Under the pieces are notes generated by a model. It was not told the origin of the DNA, made no database searches, and saw only the letters and a list, made by a program, of their open reading frames with translations. 64,000 nucleotides of DNA from Coprothermobacter sp. (lineage in GTDB: Bacteria > Caldisericota > Caldisericia > Cryosericales > Cryosericaceae): NCBI GenBank assembly GCA_013824685.1, contig PNOG01000022.1, positions 31,266 to 95,265 of the forward strand, in the 5' to 3' direction. Of the stretch, positions 26,478 to 35,078 are shown one piece after another. Position numbers and translations under genes: made by a program. Every line of letters starts with the position of its first letter. Positions within the stretch are counted from its first letter, which is position 1.

Positions 26478-27767
26478 ATGACCACTGAAACCGCAGCGCG
26501 ACCCCCCAAGGTGTTGATCATAAGCCAGGGAGCGCCCGGTGTCGGCAAGGACGCCAATTCCATCATGTTGTGGCGACTGCTCAAGTACTTTCCAGCGAAT
26601 TCGTACATGGTGTTGTCATCAAACAAGAACTGGCCAGACGGACGGGTGCCCCAGGCACAACGGGAAGATGGCCACCGGTGCTTTGTAGGATCCGTTGTGC
26701 GCTCTGGAATCGGCGGGTCAGGTGGGGAAACTTTCAGTGTGGTCCATTCAACGCATTCTACCCTGCGAATTCTCAAGGACTGGCTTTGGAGGCCTGTGAA
26801 GTCTGTACTGCACCGAATTGTGGATCCCGTATCCGCTGTTGTGCAGACTTGGTCAGCTGCCGGGACAGCAACTGCTATTGTCGAGAACGAAGAGATTACG
26901 TCTATCCTTGCTATCTCAGACGTCGGTCCGTGCTTGATGGCGGGGTGGATAGCGCATGGGCGCACTGGTATTCCCCTTGACCTGTTCATCTATGACCTGT
27001 GGAGGGGGAATGTATTGTCTTGGTTCCAGCAACTCATGGCGTCACTGTTCCAGCGCCGCGTTCTTGCGGCTTCAAGGAGGGTCTTCTCCGGAAGTGAGGG
27101 AGTCTGCGAGTACCTGGACGCCGAATTGGGCATAGAGTCGGTCGTCGTTCGCAACTCCGTCATCGCTCGTGGCGTGACGTCGGTGGGCTCTCGGTCTGTA
27201 TCTGGATCGCCGATGGTCGTATTGTATACCGGAGGCGTCTACTGGGCACAGCTTGATGCAATCTTGGACTTGATTGCAGCTGTTCGTGACATGGTCGATA
27301 TCGAGTTCCACATCTACTCGCGTCAGTCGCAGGGACAGCTTGCCGTCATGGGAGTGACAGGGAACAACGTCGTGGTGCACCAGGGACTGCCAGAAGATGA
27401 AGTCAGAGACCGCCAGGCCACTGCAGATGTGCTGTATTTGCCGATGTCGTTTGGCAAGAAGGGAAGGCTCATCATCGCAACGGCTCAGCCAGCCAAGTCC
27501 GTTGAATACATGGCATCGGGGGTGCCGGTCCTTGTTCACGCTCCTGCTTATGCATTCGCAACTCGATACGCACGTGAACACGACATTGCCATTGTCGTAG
27601 ACCAACCAGGGCCGGACGAGCTGACGCGAGTGCTGATGGCATTGATTTCGGACAGAACCGACGCTCAGAGAAAAGCAGCAAGGGCGGCGGAATTGGCAAG
27701 CAAGAGCCATGACTCCCTCGAGGTTTCTCATCTGCTGCAATCGTACTTGTTGTATGAACGAGCATAA
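26478..27767 (+). CDS. GT4-like glycosyltransferase
   Basis: About 429 aa with a GT-B type plan. It has an N-terminal PPKVLIISQGAPGVGKDANS region, a mid-protein FSGSEGVCEYLDAELG stretch, VLYTGGVYWAQLD at the start of the second domain, and a C-terminal SVEYMASGVPVLVHAPAYAF segment (the donor-side E-x-x-A-x-G-x-P type motif). No hydrophobic anchor is evident. ATG 26478 is chosen because GAGAGGG lies just upstream; the ATG at 26436 has none. The gene has lower G+C than those upstream. Donor unknown. Confidence 0.78.
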   Translation: MTTETAARPPKVLIISQGAPGVGKDANSIMLWRLLKYFPANSYMVLSSNKNWPDGRVPQAQREDGHRCFVGSVVRSGIGGSGGETFSVVHSTHSTLRILKDWLWRPVKSVLHRIVDPVSAVVQTWSAAGTATAIVENEEITSILAISDVGPCLMAGWIAHGRTGIPLDLFIYDLWRGNVLSWFQQLMASLFQRRVLAASRRVFSGSEGVCEYLDAELGIESVVVRNSVIARGVTSVGSRSVSGSPMVVLYTGGVYWAQLDAILDLIAAVRDMVDIEFHIYSRQSQGQLAVMGVTGNNVVVHQGLPEDEVRDRQATADVLYLPMSFGKKGRLIIATAQPAKSVEYMASGVPVLVHAPAYAFATRYAREHDIAIVVDQPGPDELTRVLMALISDRTDAQRKAARAAELASKSHDSLEVSHLLQSYLLYERA

Positions 27768-27779
27768 GGGGAGCATTGC

Positions 27780-27953
27780 GTGAGGATTCTGCGTTTCGGG
27801 AGCGGAAACTGGACCTCAACAGGATCCGGTCGGGACCACGGGGAAGATGGCTTATGCTGCCTCGTCGCTTGCTCAGCGACAGATGCGCATGATGCTGTCA
27901 GCCGGCCGCCAGTGGTCATGCATCATCCGTTCCCTGATCTGGAACTGCCATAA
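27780..27953 (+). CDS. Possible 57-aa small ORF filling the gap before wbpA
   Basis: A GTG at 27780, preceded by AAGGGGAG, opens a 57-codon frame whose TAA (27951-27953) overlaps the ribosome site of wbpA. The first residues (VRILRFGSGNW) resemble the N-terminal strand of a GT4 enzyme, but the rest is not recognisable. It may be a truncated transferase or a small unknown protein. Confidence 0.3.
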   Translation: MRILRFGSGNWTSTGSGRDHGEDGLCCLVACSATDAHDAVSRPPVVMHHPFPDLELP

Positions 27954-27965
27954 GGAGTGCATCGC

Positions 27966-29267
27966 ATGGAAGAATGGAAACCGCGTTCAGTAGGTGTCAT
28001 TGGTCTCGGGTACGTCGGTTTGCCACTCGCTGTGGGATTCGCCCAGGCGGGGTTGACCATCCATGGTGTGGAGCAGAACGCCGACAAGGTGGCCCGAGTA
28101 AAGGCCGGCGACTCCTACATCGATGATGTGGCGCCTGCGCGTCTTCAGGCGGTGGTTGCAAGCGGCGCCCTGACGGCATCCACCGAGTTCTCAGTCCTTG
28201 AAGGCTGTGACGCCGTCGTCGTATGTGTGCCGACACCGCTGACCATCAACAAGGCTCCCGACGTCTCGTACATCGAGAACGTCTCACGCGCTCTCGTGCC
28301 GTATCTTCACAAAGGAGAGCTCGTCGTGCTCGAGAGCACGACCTATCCCGGAACGACCGATGAGGTCATGTTGCCCATCCTCGAGAGCAGCGGTCTCAAG
28401 GCGGGAGTGGACTTTTATCTTGCGTTTTCGCCCGAGCGGGTGGACCCTGGCAACGCTCACTACAACACGCTGAACACACCCAAAGTGGTTGGAGGACTGG
28501 ACGCTGCTTCGACGGAACGTGCCTGTACGTTGTACGCGCTGGTCGTTCCCCAGGTCTATCCCGTCAGCTCGTGTCGGGCGGCCGAGATGGCCAAACTGCT
28601 TGAGAACACCTTCAGGCTCGTCAACGTCTCGCTCATCAACGAACTTGCGGTCCTGTGCGAAAAGATGGGCATGGATATCTGGGAGGTCATCGAAGCTGCC
28701 AAGACCAAGCCATATGGCTTCATGCCGTTCTACCCAGGGCCTGGCATCGGGGGGCACTGCATCCCCATCGATCCCTTCTACCTGTCGTGGAAAGCCAAGG
28801 AGTACGATATCGACCTGGAGTTTGTCGAGACGGCGGGCAAGGTCAACGATGCCATGCCTGGCTACGTCATAGACAAGGTAGCGTTTGCGCTCAATTCAGT
28901 CGGTCGAGCCATGCGTGGCGCACGCGTGCTCGTACTCGGTGTCGCCTACAAGAAGGACATCAGCGACCTTCGTGAGTCCCCTGCGCTCAAAGTGCTCGAG
29001 AAGTTGCGCAGGTGGGGAGCCGACGTCAGCTACTTTGACAGCCATGTAGCCGAGGCACGTGTTGCAGAAGTGACGCTAAGGTCGCTCCCCCACCTGGACA
29101 CCGATGTGCTGCACAGCGCTGACTGCGTGCTGATCCTGACCGATCACAGCTCGGTGGACTATGCCATGGTCGAGGACAATGCGCGGCTCATCGTCGACAC
29201 GCGCAATGCGATCAAGCACAAAGGTCCCAAGCTCTTCAGGCTTGGGGATGGGACAGACAGACAATGA
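27966..29267 (+). CDS. wbpA: UDP-N-acetyl-D-glucosamine 6-dehydrogenase
   Basis: A 433-aa nucleotide-sugar dehydrogenase oxidising C6 of UDP-GlcNAc (or a UDP-HexNAc) to the uronate with NAD. It has GVIGLGYVGLPLA at the N-terminus, STTYPGTTDE, AELAKLLENT-like segment (AEMAKLLENTFR) and the catalytic cysteine in GGHCIPIDP (~265). The order of the next three genes (oxidoreductase, acyltransferase, aminotransferase) matches the wbpA-B-D-E set for UDP-GlcNAc3NAcA, which supports WbpA over a plain UDP-Glc dehydrogenase. AAGGAG precedes the ATG at 27966. Confidence 0.9.
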   Translation: MEEWKPRSVGVIGLGYVGLPLAVGFAQAGLTIHGVEQNADKVARVKAGDSYIDDVAPARLQAVVASGALTASTEFSVLEGCDAVVVCVPTPLTINKAPDVSYIENVSRALVPYLHKGELVVLESTTYPGTTDEVMLPILESSGLKAGVDFYLAFSPERVDPGNAHYNTLNTPKVVGGLDAASTERACTLYALVVPQVYPVSSCRAAEMAKLLENTFRLVNVSLINELAVLCEKMGMDIWEVIEAAKTKPYGFMPFYPGPGIGGHCIPIDPFYLSWKAKEYDIDLEFVETAGKVNDAMPGYVIDKVAFALNSVGRAMRGARVLVLGVAYKKDISDLRESPALKVLEKLRRWGADVSYFDSHVAEARVAEVTLRSLPHLDTDVLHSADCVLILTDHSSVDYAMVEDNARLIVDTRNAIKHKGPKLFRLGDGTDRQ

Positions 29268-30334
29268 AGAACCCAGTGCGATTCGCGCTCATAGGGTGCG
29301 GACGTATCGCCCCCAAGCATGTCAGCGCCCTCGCCAAGATCCCGCAGGCGCGGCTGGCCTGTGTGTGTGACTTGGTGGCGTCCAAAGCCGAAGCAATTGG
29401 CGAGCAGCTTGGCGTGCCGTGGTACACGGAGTACCGCGACATGCTGGGGCATGAACCAGTCGACGTCGTGAACGTCTGTACCGAGAGCGGCAACCATGCC
29501 AGCGTGTCAATTGATGTCATGAAGAGGTTTGGCTGCAACGTCATCGTGGAAAAGCCGATGGCACTGTGGCTGTCGGATGCTGATGCAATGATCCAGACGG
29601 CATGCGAAGTGGGCGTCCGGCTGTTTACTGTGAAGCAGAACCGGTTCAACGGTCCGGTCCAGCTGCTGAAGCGTGCGCTGGATGAAGGCAGGTTCGGACG
29701 TGTCCTGATGGTCACGTCGCGGGTCCGGTGGCACCGGGCACAAGAGTATTATGATCAGGCGCCGTGGCGGGGCACATGGGTCCAGGATGGTGGCTGTGTC
29801 GCCAACCAGGCCATCCACTACGTGGACCTCATGCAGTGGCTTGGCGGGCCGGTGTCCTCCGTCTACGCAGCATCGCGCCGTTTTCTTCATCGCATGGAGG
29901 CTGAGGACGCTGCGGTAGCGACATGGCAGTTCCAGTCCGGCGCTCTCGGAGCCTTCGAGGCGACGACCTGTGCTAACCCAAAGGACTTGGAAGGTTCCAT
30001 CACGGTCCTGGGCGAGAAGGGAGAGGTCGAGATCGCAGGGTTCGCTGTCAACCAAGTGCGCACATGGGCATTCGTCGAAGAGCGTCCTGAGGACGTGCGA
30101 ATTCAGGACGCCAATTATGTTCCGGACAACGTGTACGGATTTGGCCACGAAGCACTGTTTCGGTCTATCCTCGACTCTCTGTCCACCGGACAGCCGAATA
30201 TGTTTGAGGGTGGTGAGGGTCGCAAAGCTCTGGAACTTGTCACGGCCATGTATGAGGCGATGGAGACCGGGATGCCGGTGAAGCTTGGTACATTATATCC
30301 CCACAGTCGTCTCGGAGGTTCGCATGTCGATTAG
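29264..30334 (+). CDS. wbpB: UDP-GlcNAcA 3-dehydrogenase (Gfo/Idh/MocA family)
   Basis: 356 aa, predicted to oxidise the C3 hydroxyl of UDP-GlcNAcA to a ketone with NAD. The Rossmann loop ALIGCGRIAPKH, the EKP motif (Lys ~97 in IVEKPMALW) and GGCVANQAIHYVDLMQWLGG (with the conserved His) place it in the Gfo/Idh family, close to WbpB. It overlaps wbpA as ATGA and wbpD by 11 bases. WbpB works with WbpE and regenerates cofactor through 2-oxoglutarate in Pseudomonas; the same coupling is expected here. Confidence 0.88.
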   Translation: MKNPVRFALIGCGRIAPKHVSALAKIPQARLACVCDLVASKAEAIGEQLGVPWYTEYRDMLGHEPVDVVNVCTESGNHASVSIDVMKRFGCNVIVEKPMALWLSDADAMIQTACEVGVRLFTVKQNRFNGPVQLLKRALDEGRFGRVLMVTSRVRWHRAQEYYDQAPWRGTWVQDGGCVANQAIHYVDLMQWLGGPVSSVYAASRRFLHRMEAEDAAVATWQFQSGALGAFEATTCANPKDLEGSITVLGEKGEVEIAGFAVNQVRTWAFVEERPEDVRIQDANYVPDNVYGFGHEALFRSILDSLSTGQPNMFEGGEGRKALELVTAMYEAMETGMPVKLGTLYPHSRLGGSHVD

Positions 30335-31073
30335 TCCAGACGCGCGCATCGCACCAGACGTGGTCGTGGGCGACAATGTGGTCATCGAGGCCGACGTCGC
30401 GGTGGGTGAGGGCTGTGTGCTGGGGCACAATGTGGTCATCCGGACTGGAAGTCGCCTGGGCTGCCATGTCATGGTGGGGGACAACACCGTCATTGGGCGG
30501 CGTCCCATGCGCAGTGTTCGGTCTGCACTGCCTCCCGTGACGGACTACGGTCCGTGCAGCATCGCGGACGATGTCCAGATCGGTTGTGGCTGTGTCCTGT
30601 ATGCAGGTGTCTCCATCGGGTGCCAGGTCATGGTAGCCGACTTGGCGACCGTGCGCGAGGCGGTCACCATCGGTGAGCAGACGATTATCGGACGTGGCGT
30701 TGCCATCGAGAATCGCTGCACGATAGGGAAACGCTGCAAGCTGGAGACCAACGCGTACATCACTGCGTATTCTGAGCTGGAGGACGATGTCTTTGTTGCC
30801 CCCATGGTGGCAACATCCAATGACAACTACATGGCACGTGGCAATGAGCGCTTCAAGCATTTCAAAGGCGTTACGGTCAAGCGCGGTGGCCGCATCGGCG
30901 TCAACGCGACCATTCTGCCTGGCCGGACGGTCGGTGAGCAGGGTGTCGTGGCGGCTGGGTCTGTCGTGACGCACGATGTCCCTGCACAAGTCATTGTCGT
31001 GGGCAATCCAGCACACGTCTTCCGGGATGTGCCAGAGGACCAGCTGCTGGAGAACCAGGAGGGAAAGAAATGA
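30324..31073 (+). CDS. wbpD: UDP-GlcNAc3NA N-acetyltransferase (left-handed beta-helix)
   Basis: 249 aa with many hexapeptide repeats ([LIV]-G-x4), for example VVVGDNVVIEADVAVGEGCVL and later VGEQGVVAAGSVVTHDVP. It should add acetyl from acetyl-CoA to the 3-amino group made by the aminotransferase next door. The start at 30324 follows CGGAGG and removes an N-terminal extension that would begin at 30285. It is somewhat longer than typical WbpD (~190 aa), the extra length being additional hexapeptide coils. Confidence 0.85.
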   Translation: MSISPDARIAPDVVVGDNVVIEADVAVGEGCVLGHNVVIRTGSRLGCHVMVGDNTVIGRRPMRSVRSALPPVTDYGPCSIADDVQIGCGCVLYAGVSIGCQVMVADLATVREAVTIGEQTIIGRGVAIENRCTIGKRCKLETNAYITAYSELEDDVFVAPMVATSNDNYMARGNERFKHFKGVTVKRGGRIGVNATILPGRTVGEQGVVAAGSVVTHDVPAQVIVVGNPAHVFRDVPEDQLLENQEGKK

Positions 31074-32224
31074 GCAGCGTGCAGAAACAGCAGATCCCGA
31101 TGGTCGATCTGGTAGGCGAATACCACGAAATCAAGGATGAAATTGACGAGGCAGTCCACCGCGTCCTTGAGAGTGGGCACTTCATCTTGGGTGAGGAAGT
31201 CGAGGCCTTCGAGCATGAGGTTGCCAGCTACCTGGGCGTCCGGCATGCCATAGGCGTTGCATCCGGATCCGATGCCCTGTTGCTTGCGCTCATGGTGCTG
31301 GGTGTTGGACCGGGGGACAAGGTCATCACGACCCCGTTCAGCTTCTTTGCCACAGCCAGCTGTATCGTGCGACTCGGAGCGACGCCGGTGTTCTGTGACA
31401 TTGATCCTCGCACCTTCGACCTTGATCCTGGCAGCGTGCGTCGCTACCTCGAATCATCATACACACCAGCTGTCAAGGCCATCATTCCCGTGCACCTGTA
31501 CGGTCAATGTTGTGACATGGACCCGTTGCTCGAGCTTGCGCGCACGTACAGTCTCAAGATTGTGGAGGATTGCGCTCAGTCCTTTGGGTCCACCTACAAG
31601 GGGCGCCAGTCGGGCGGTATCGGGGACATCGGGTGTTTCAGCTTCTTTCCTACCAAGAATCTCGGTGCCTACGGCGATGGTGGCATGGTGACGACTAACG
31701 ACGACGGGCTGGCAGAGCATGTGCGCATGCTCCATGTCCATGGGGCGCGCCACAAGTATCACCACGAGGAACTTGGCGTCAATAGCCGGCTGGACGCCAT
31801 GCAAGCCGCCATCTTGCGTGTCAAGTTGAAGCACGTTGACGAGTGGACTGAGCGCAAACGCGCGCTGGCAGCCGCTTACGACAAGGAGCTGGCGAATATC
31901 GAGTGGCTCCAGGTGCCCTACGTGATGCCGGAGTGCAGGCATATCTATCACCAGTACACGATCAAGGTGCCTGCGGAGCGACGGTCGGCGATCCAGGAGA
32001 CTCTGGCGCAGGCCGGTATTCCGACACAGGTTTACTACCCTGAACCACTACACCGGCAGCCCTGCTTCGTGGGCCAACAGGAACTGCCAGAGGAGCCCTT
32101 GAACGTCGACGCGATCGTGCCAAGCGTGTTGAGTCTTCCGATTGGACAGAGTCGCCAAGGCTCGGACGTGGGAGTTGCGGGAGCACTCCATGCTGCACTG
32201 GCGCAGACTGACAGATCCAGTTAG
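31070..32224 (+). CDS. wbpE: UDP-2-acetamido-2-deoxy-3-oxo-glucuronate aminotransferase
   Basis: 384-aa DegT/DnrJ/EryC1 enzyme. PLP lysine in FFPTKNLGAYGDGG (~196), cofactor aspartate segment KIVEDCAQSFGS and NSRLDAMQAAILR are all intact. It overlaps wbpD as ATGA. Neighbours define the substrate: it aminates C3 of the 3-keto uronate. WbpI, the 2-epimerase that completes ManNAc3NAcA synthesis in P. aeruginosa, is not next to it; the only epimerase of that family in the window is at 39274. Confidence 0.88.
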   Translation: MSSVQKQQIPMVDLVGEYHEIKDEIDEAVHRVLESGHFILGEEVEAFEHEVASYLGVRHAIGVASGSDALLLALMVLGVGPGDKVITTPFSFFATASCIVRLGATPVFCDIDPRTFDLDPGSVRRYLESSYTPAVKAIIPVHLYGQCCDMDPLLELARTYSLKIVEDCAQSFGSTYKGRQSGGIGDIGCFSFFPTKNLGAYGDGGMVTTNDDGLAEHVRMLHVHGARHKYHHEELGVNSRLDAMQAAILRVKLKHVDEWTERKRALAAAYDKELANIEWLQVPYVMPECRHIYHQYTIKVPAERRSAIQETLAQAGIPTQVYYPEPLHRQPCFVGQQELPEEPLNVDAIVPSVLSLPIGQSRQGSDVGVAGALHAALAQTDRSS

Positions 32225-32233
32225 GCGTTGGTG

Positions 32234-33400
32234 ATGCACGTCCTGTTCATACCTTCTTGGTATCCGACGGTAGCAGCACCCGGTTCTGGCTCGTTTTTTG
32301 CGGACCAAGCCGTTGCGCTGTCGATGCTCGGAGCCGAGGTTGGTGTGTGCTATCCGGAGCTCCGATCCTTGCGTGCTCTGAGCCTTCCGTCTCTTGTTGA
32401 GAACCATTTGCAGTGGACTTGCGCCGAGGAGCGAGATGTACACGTCGTACGATGGCATGGCTGGAATGTGCCGTCAGCTAGAGTAAGGGCTAGACTATTC
32501 GTCGAAGAATGTCGTAGGGCCTACTGGATCTACGAGAGAAGGTTCGGACGTCCCGACATCATCCATGCGCAGAGTGCCCTCTGGGGCGGGGTTGCTGCCA
32601 TGCAATTGTCCGCTGAAGAAGGTATCCCATTTCTTGTCACCGAGCACTCCTCGGCTTATCCGCGGCATGAGATACGTCCATGGGAGTGGCCTTGGGTCGA
32701 GCGCTGCTTTCGCGCATCGTCGCTAGCGGGGTGCGTCAGTCCATTTCTGGCGGATGAACTTCGCACGGCACTACCTGAAGTGTCATTCACAGTGATACCC
32801 AACATGGTTGATGCCACGTTCTTTACCCTTTCCCCCGCCCCCAAAGGCAACTCGACGCCGAGCTTTCTTACAGTTGCCGGTTTGAACCAGAAGAAGGGGA
32901 TAGATGTGCTCTTGGAGGCCTTTGCTCTCTACAGACAGTCGGGGGGGCGTTGGAATCTGGAGATAGGTGGGGATGGCCCACTTAGGCAGCAGCTTATGCA
33001 ACAGGCAACAAGACTGCATCTTGAGGAATCCGTGAGGTTTCTAGGCCAGCTCACCCGGGGGCAGGTCCGTGAGGCAATGTGGCGGGCCTCAGCTTTTGTT
33101 CTCCCAAGCAGGGTTGAGACATTTGGGCTCGTCGTTGCAGAGGCTCTGGCGACCGGCCTGCCAGTCATCGCAACGAGATGTGGGGGGCCTGAGAGCATCC
33201 TCACCCCAGATGACGGATTGCTGGTTGAGCCTGATGATCAGCTGGGGTTAGCCAATGCGCTCGCGACCATGGCGCGGACAGCCTCGTCTTACGTTGTAGA
33301 GGACCTTCGTGAGCGGTGTGTCAAACGGTTCGGTTCTGTCGGGGTTGGGGGACAGCTTCTCGACGTCTACGCCCAGATAGTCCACAGGGGGAAGGGGTGA
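32234..33400 (+). CDS. GT4-family glycosyltransferase (paralogue of the one at 49487)
   Basis: 388 aa, GT-B fold. N-terminal MHVLFIPSWYPT, IIHAQSALWGGVAA, TEHSSAY, VIPNMVDATFF, then FLTVAGLNQKKGIDVLLEAF and the donor-site SRVETFGLVVAEALATG. These are classic GT4 (GPGTF) landmarks. Consecutive TTG, GTG and ATG codons precede the conserved start; I use the ATG at 32234. Another gene at 49487 encodes a protein of exactly the same length and very similar sequence, so this is a duplicated transferase. Confidence 0.88.
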   Translation: MHVLFIPSWYPTVAAPGSGSFFADQAVALSMLGAEVGVCYPELRSLRALSLPSLVENHLQWTCAEERDVHVVRWHGWNVPSARVRARLFVEECRRAYWIYERRFGRPDIIHAQSALWGGVAAMQLSAEEGIPFLVTEHSSAYPRHEIRPWEWPWVERCFRASSLAGCVSPFLADELRTALPEVSFTVIPNMVDATFFTLSPAPKGNSTPSFLTVAGLNQKKGIDVLLEAFALYRQSGGRWNLEIGGDGPLRQQLMQQATRLHLEESVRFLGQLTRGQVREAMWRASAFVLPSRVETFGLVVAEALATGLPVIATRCGGPESILTPDDGLLVEPDDQLGLANALATMARTASSYVVEDLRERCVKRFGSVGVGGQLLDVYAQIVHRGKG

Positions 33401-34800
33401 ACTTGATGGTGCGCTCACGAGCTATCCTGATCCACGTGTCTCAGGCGGTCGCATTCTTGCTGGCTGTTTCTGCACCGTTGGGGTCGTATGCGTCAGGATT
33501 TCAGATGTTTGGCCAGAACGTCTTTCTCTTCCGTCTTGTCATCCTAGCTGCACTGCCTCTAGCACTTGCTACGGCCACGCGGCACTCGAAGAGGCTGAGA
33601 CGACCGGCTCTCGCGCTGATGCTTGTCGTGGCGGTCTGGTGGCTCCTGGGCGCGGTTGGCTTCCAGTGGTCACCGGGCGTTGAGGCTGGCCTCAAGTCTC
33701 TGGCTGCTGTCGCCTTCGGATTGGCGTTACTTGTGCTTGTTTGGCTGCTTCCATGTGAGTGGGGCCAGATCGGGGATGCACTGATTACCGGATGGCAGGT
33801 CGGCTTCATTATCACATCGGTCATTGCGGTGTGGGAGATCGTCTTCATGCGGCATTTGCCAGGATATCTACTGGATACCGCACCCGCGTATTTCCTGATC
33901 AACAGATTCGCAATGGCAACGCTAGGGAATCCGAACAACTATGGCGCCTATCTCCTGTACGTTCTGGCCATTTTCTTTGGAGGGGCAGTCTCCGTGACTT
34001 CTACGCGCGCGCGTGTCCTGCAATATCTTGGGGTGGGACTGGCAGTTGGGCTGTTGGTCATGTCTGGTGCGCGATTAGCACTGCTGGGATGCATGGTCGA
34101 GGTCGTTGTGCTGATCGCTGCATCAACGCGTCGCCAGCGCGGACGTGTGGCGATGTCGGCATTCTTGCTGGTTGGCATTGCATATGTGGTGATGGTCAAC
34201 TGGGGAGACTACGGGCTGGCGAAGCTACTTGTACTGAGTTCTAGTTTCTTAAGTGATGCTTCGGTAGTGGCCAGGGCTAACCTGATGATTGACGCAGCGT
34301 TCTTGTCATTCCAGCACCTTGGCTTGGGGGTCGGCCCTGGCGGGTTTGGACCGTCAGTAGCATCGGGGGCGGCCCCCTTGTACACCTTTGGCCTAGTGAA
34401 TCCGCACTGCTTCTTTGCCGAGATTGCATCTGAGTATGGTGTATTCTCGCTTGCCGCATTCGCCTTGTGGTTGGTTGGGCTCCTGCGCTTGGCGATACGT
34501 CCTGTCGGCGATGGCAGGACGATATCACCCGGTGCAAAGAGGTACCGATTGATTCTGTTGCTGGGTCTCACCGGATACATGTTTGCCGCTTTCGAGAACA
34601 GTACCTACATGGCTGACTCGACCAACTGGCTGTTCCTGACCACTTTGGCTGTCCTGGCCACTTCGCTGAGGCCCGAGACGAGGAGGGCCGAAGCGAAGGA
34701 GCAGCGCTCAGCGAGCGGATGGTCGATATCGGCTGAGGGTGGTTCCGGGTCTGAGCTGAACGACGTGCCGGACAACCTGCGGGCGGGAGTGGGCAGATGA
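33397..34800 (+). CDS. O-antigen polymerase/ligase-like membrane protein (Wzy/WaaL family)
   Basis: About 467 aa, nearly all membrane helices (roughly 11-12). It has MSGARLALLGC (the S-R/A-R loop of the family) and GVGPGGFG..NPHCFFAEIASEYG, the Wzy_C-like large-loop signature. The soluble C-terminal ~50 residues are charged, and it has no TPR region, unlike the two relatives at 19317 and 21547. It may therefore be the true Wzy polymerase for the second glycan. GTG 33397 overlaps the GT4 stop (GTGA); ATG 33406, with AAGGGG upstream, is an equally good start. Confidence 0.85.
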   Translation: MNLMVRSRAILIHVSQAVAFLLAVSAPLGSYASGFQMFGQNVFLFRLVILAALPLALATATRHSKRLRRPALALMLVVAVWWLLGAVGFQWSPGVEAGLKSLAAVAFGLALLVLVWLLPCEWGQIGDALITGWQVGFIITSVIAVWEIVFMRHLPGYLLDTAPAYFLINRFAMATLGNPNNYGAYLLYVLAIFFGGAVSVTSTRARVLQYLGVGLAVGLLVMSGARLALLGCMVEVVVLIAASTRRQRGRVAMSAFLLVGIAYVVMVNWGDYGLAKLLVLSSSFLSDASVVARANLMIDAAFLSFQHLGLGVGPGGFGPSVASGAAPLYTFGLVNPHCFFAEIASEYGVFSLAAFALWLVGLLRLAIRPVGDGRTISPGAKRYRLILLLGLTGYMFAAFENSTYMADSTNWLFLTTLAVLATSLRPETRRAEAKEQRSASGWSISAEGGSGSELNDVPDNLRAGVGR

Positions 34801-35063
34801 TGGACCAGCCGAACGATTGCATGAAGACGCTGGGTCACGTTTCTACGGTGCACAGTGGCTTGGATCCTCGCATATTCTGGAAGGAATATGTGTCATTGGC
34901 TTCTGCTGGCTATAAGGTTATGCTGCTGGCGCTAGGCGCGACTGGCGGCCAATTCAGCAGCGGTCGCCGAGGCGACCATAAGAAGGACGAGTCAGGGTGT
35001 CCTCCTGGCCGCCGTTCTGAGCTGCCGACAGAGCCGCAATCAGCAGTGGAATTTGCACCTTGA
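34797..35063 (+). pseudogene. Truncated N-terminal fragment of a GT4 glycosyltransferase
   Basis: An 88-codon frame. The first ~45 residues (LGHVSTVHSGLDPRIFWKEY and the SLASAGYKVMLLAL part) match the N-terminal strand-loop-helix-strand of GT4 enzymes. The rest is a low-complexity, charged tail that does not look like a transferase. It then stops, and a full GT4 gene begins 15 bases later. I read this as the stump of a transferase gene truncated by deletion or replacement. It could still be translated, since the start overlaps the previous stop. Confidence 0.55.
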
Positions 35064-35078
35064 ACCGGAGGAGAGGAA

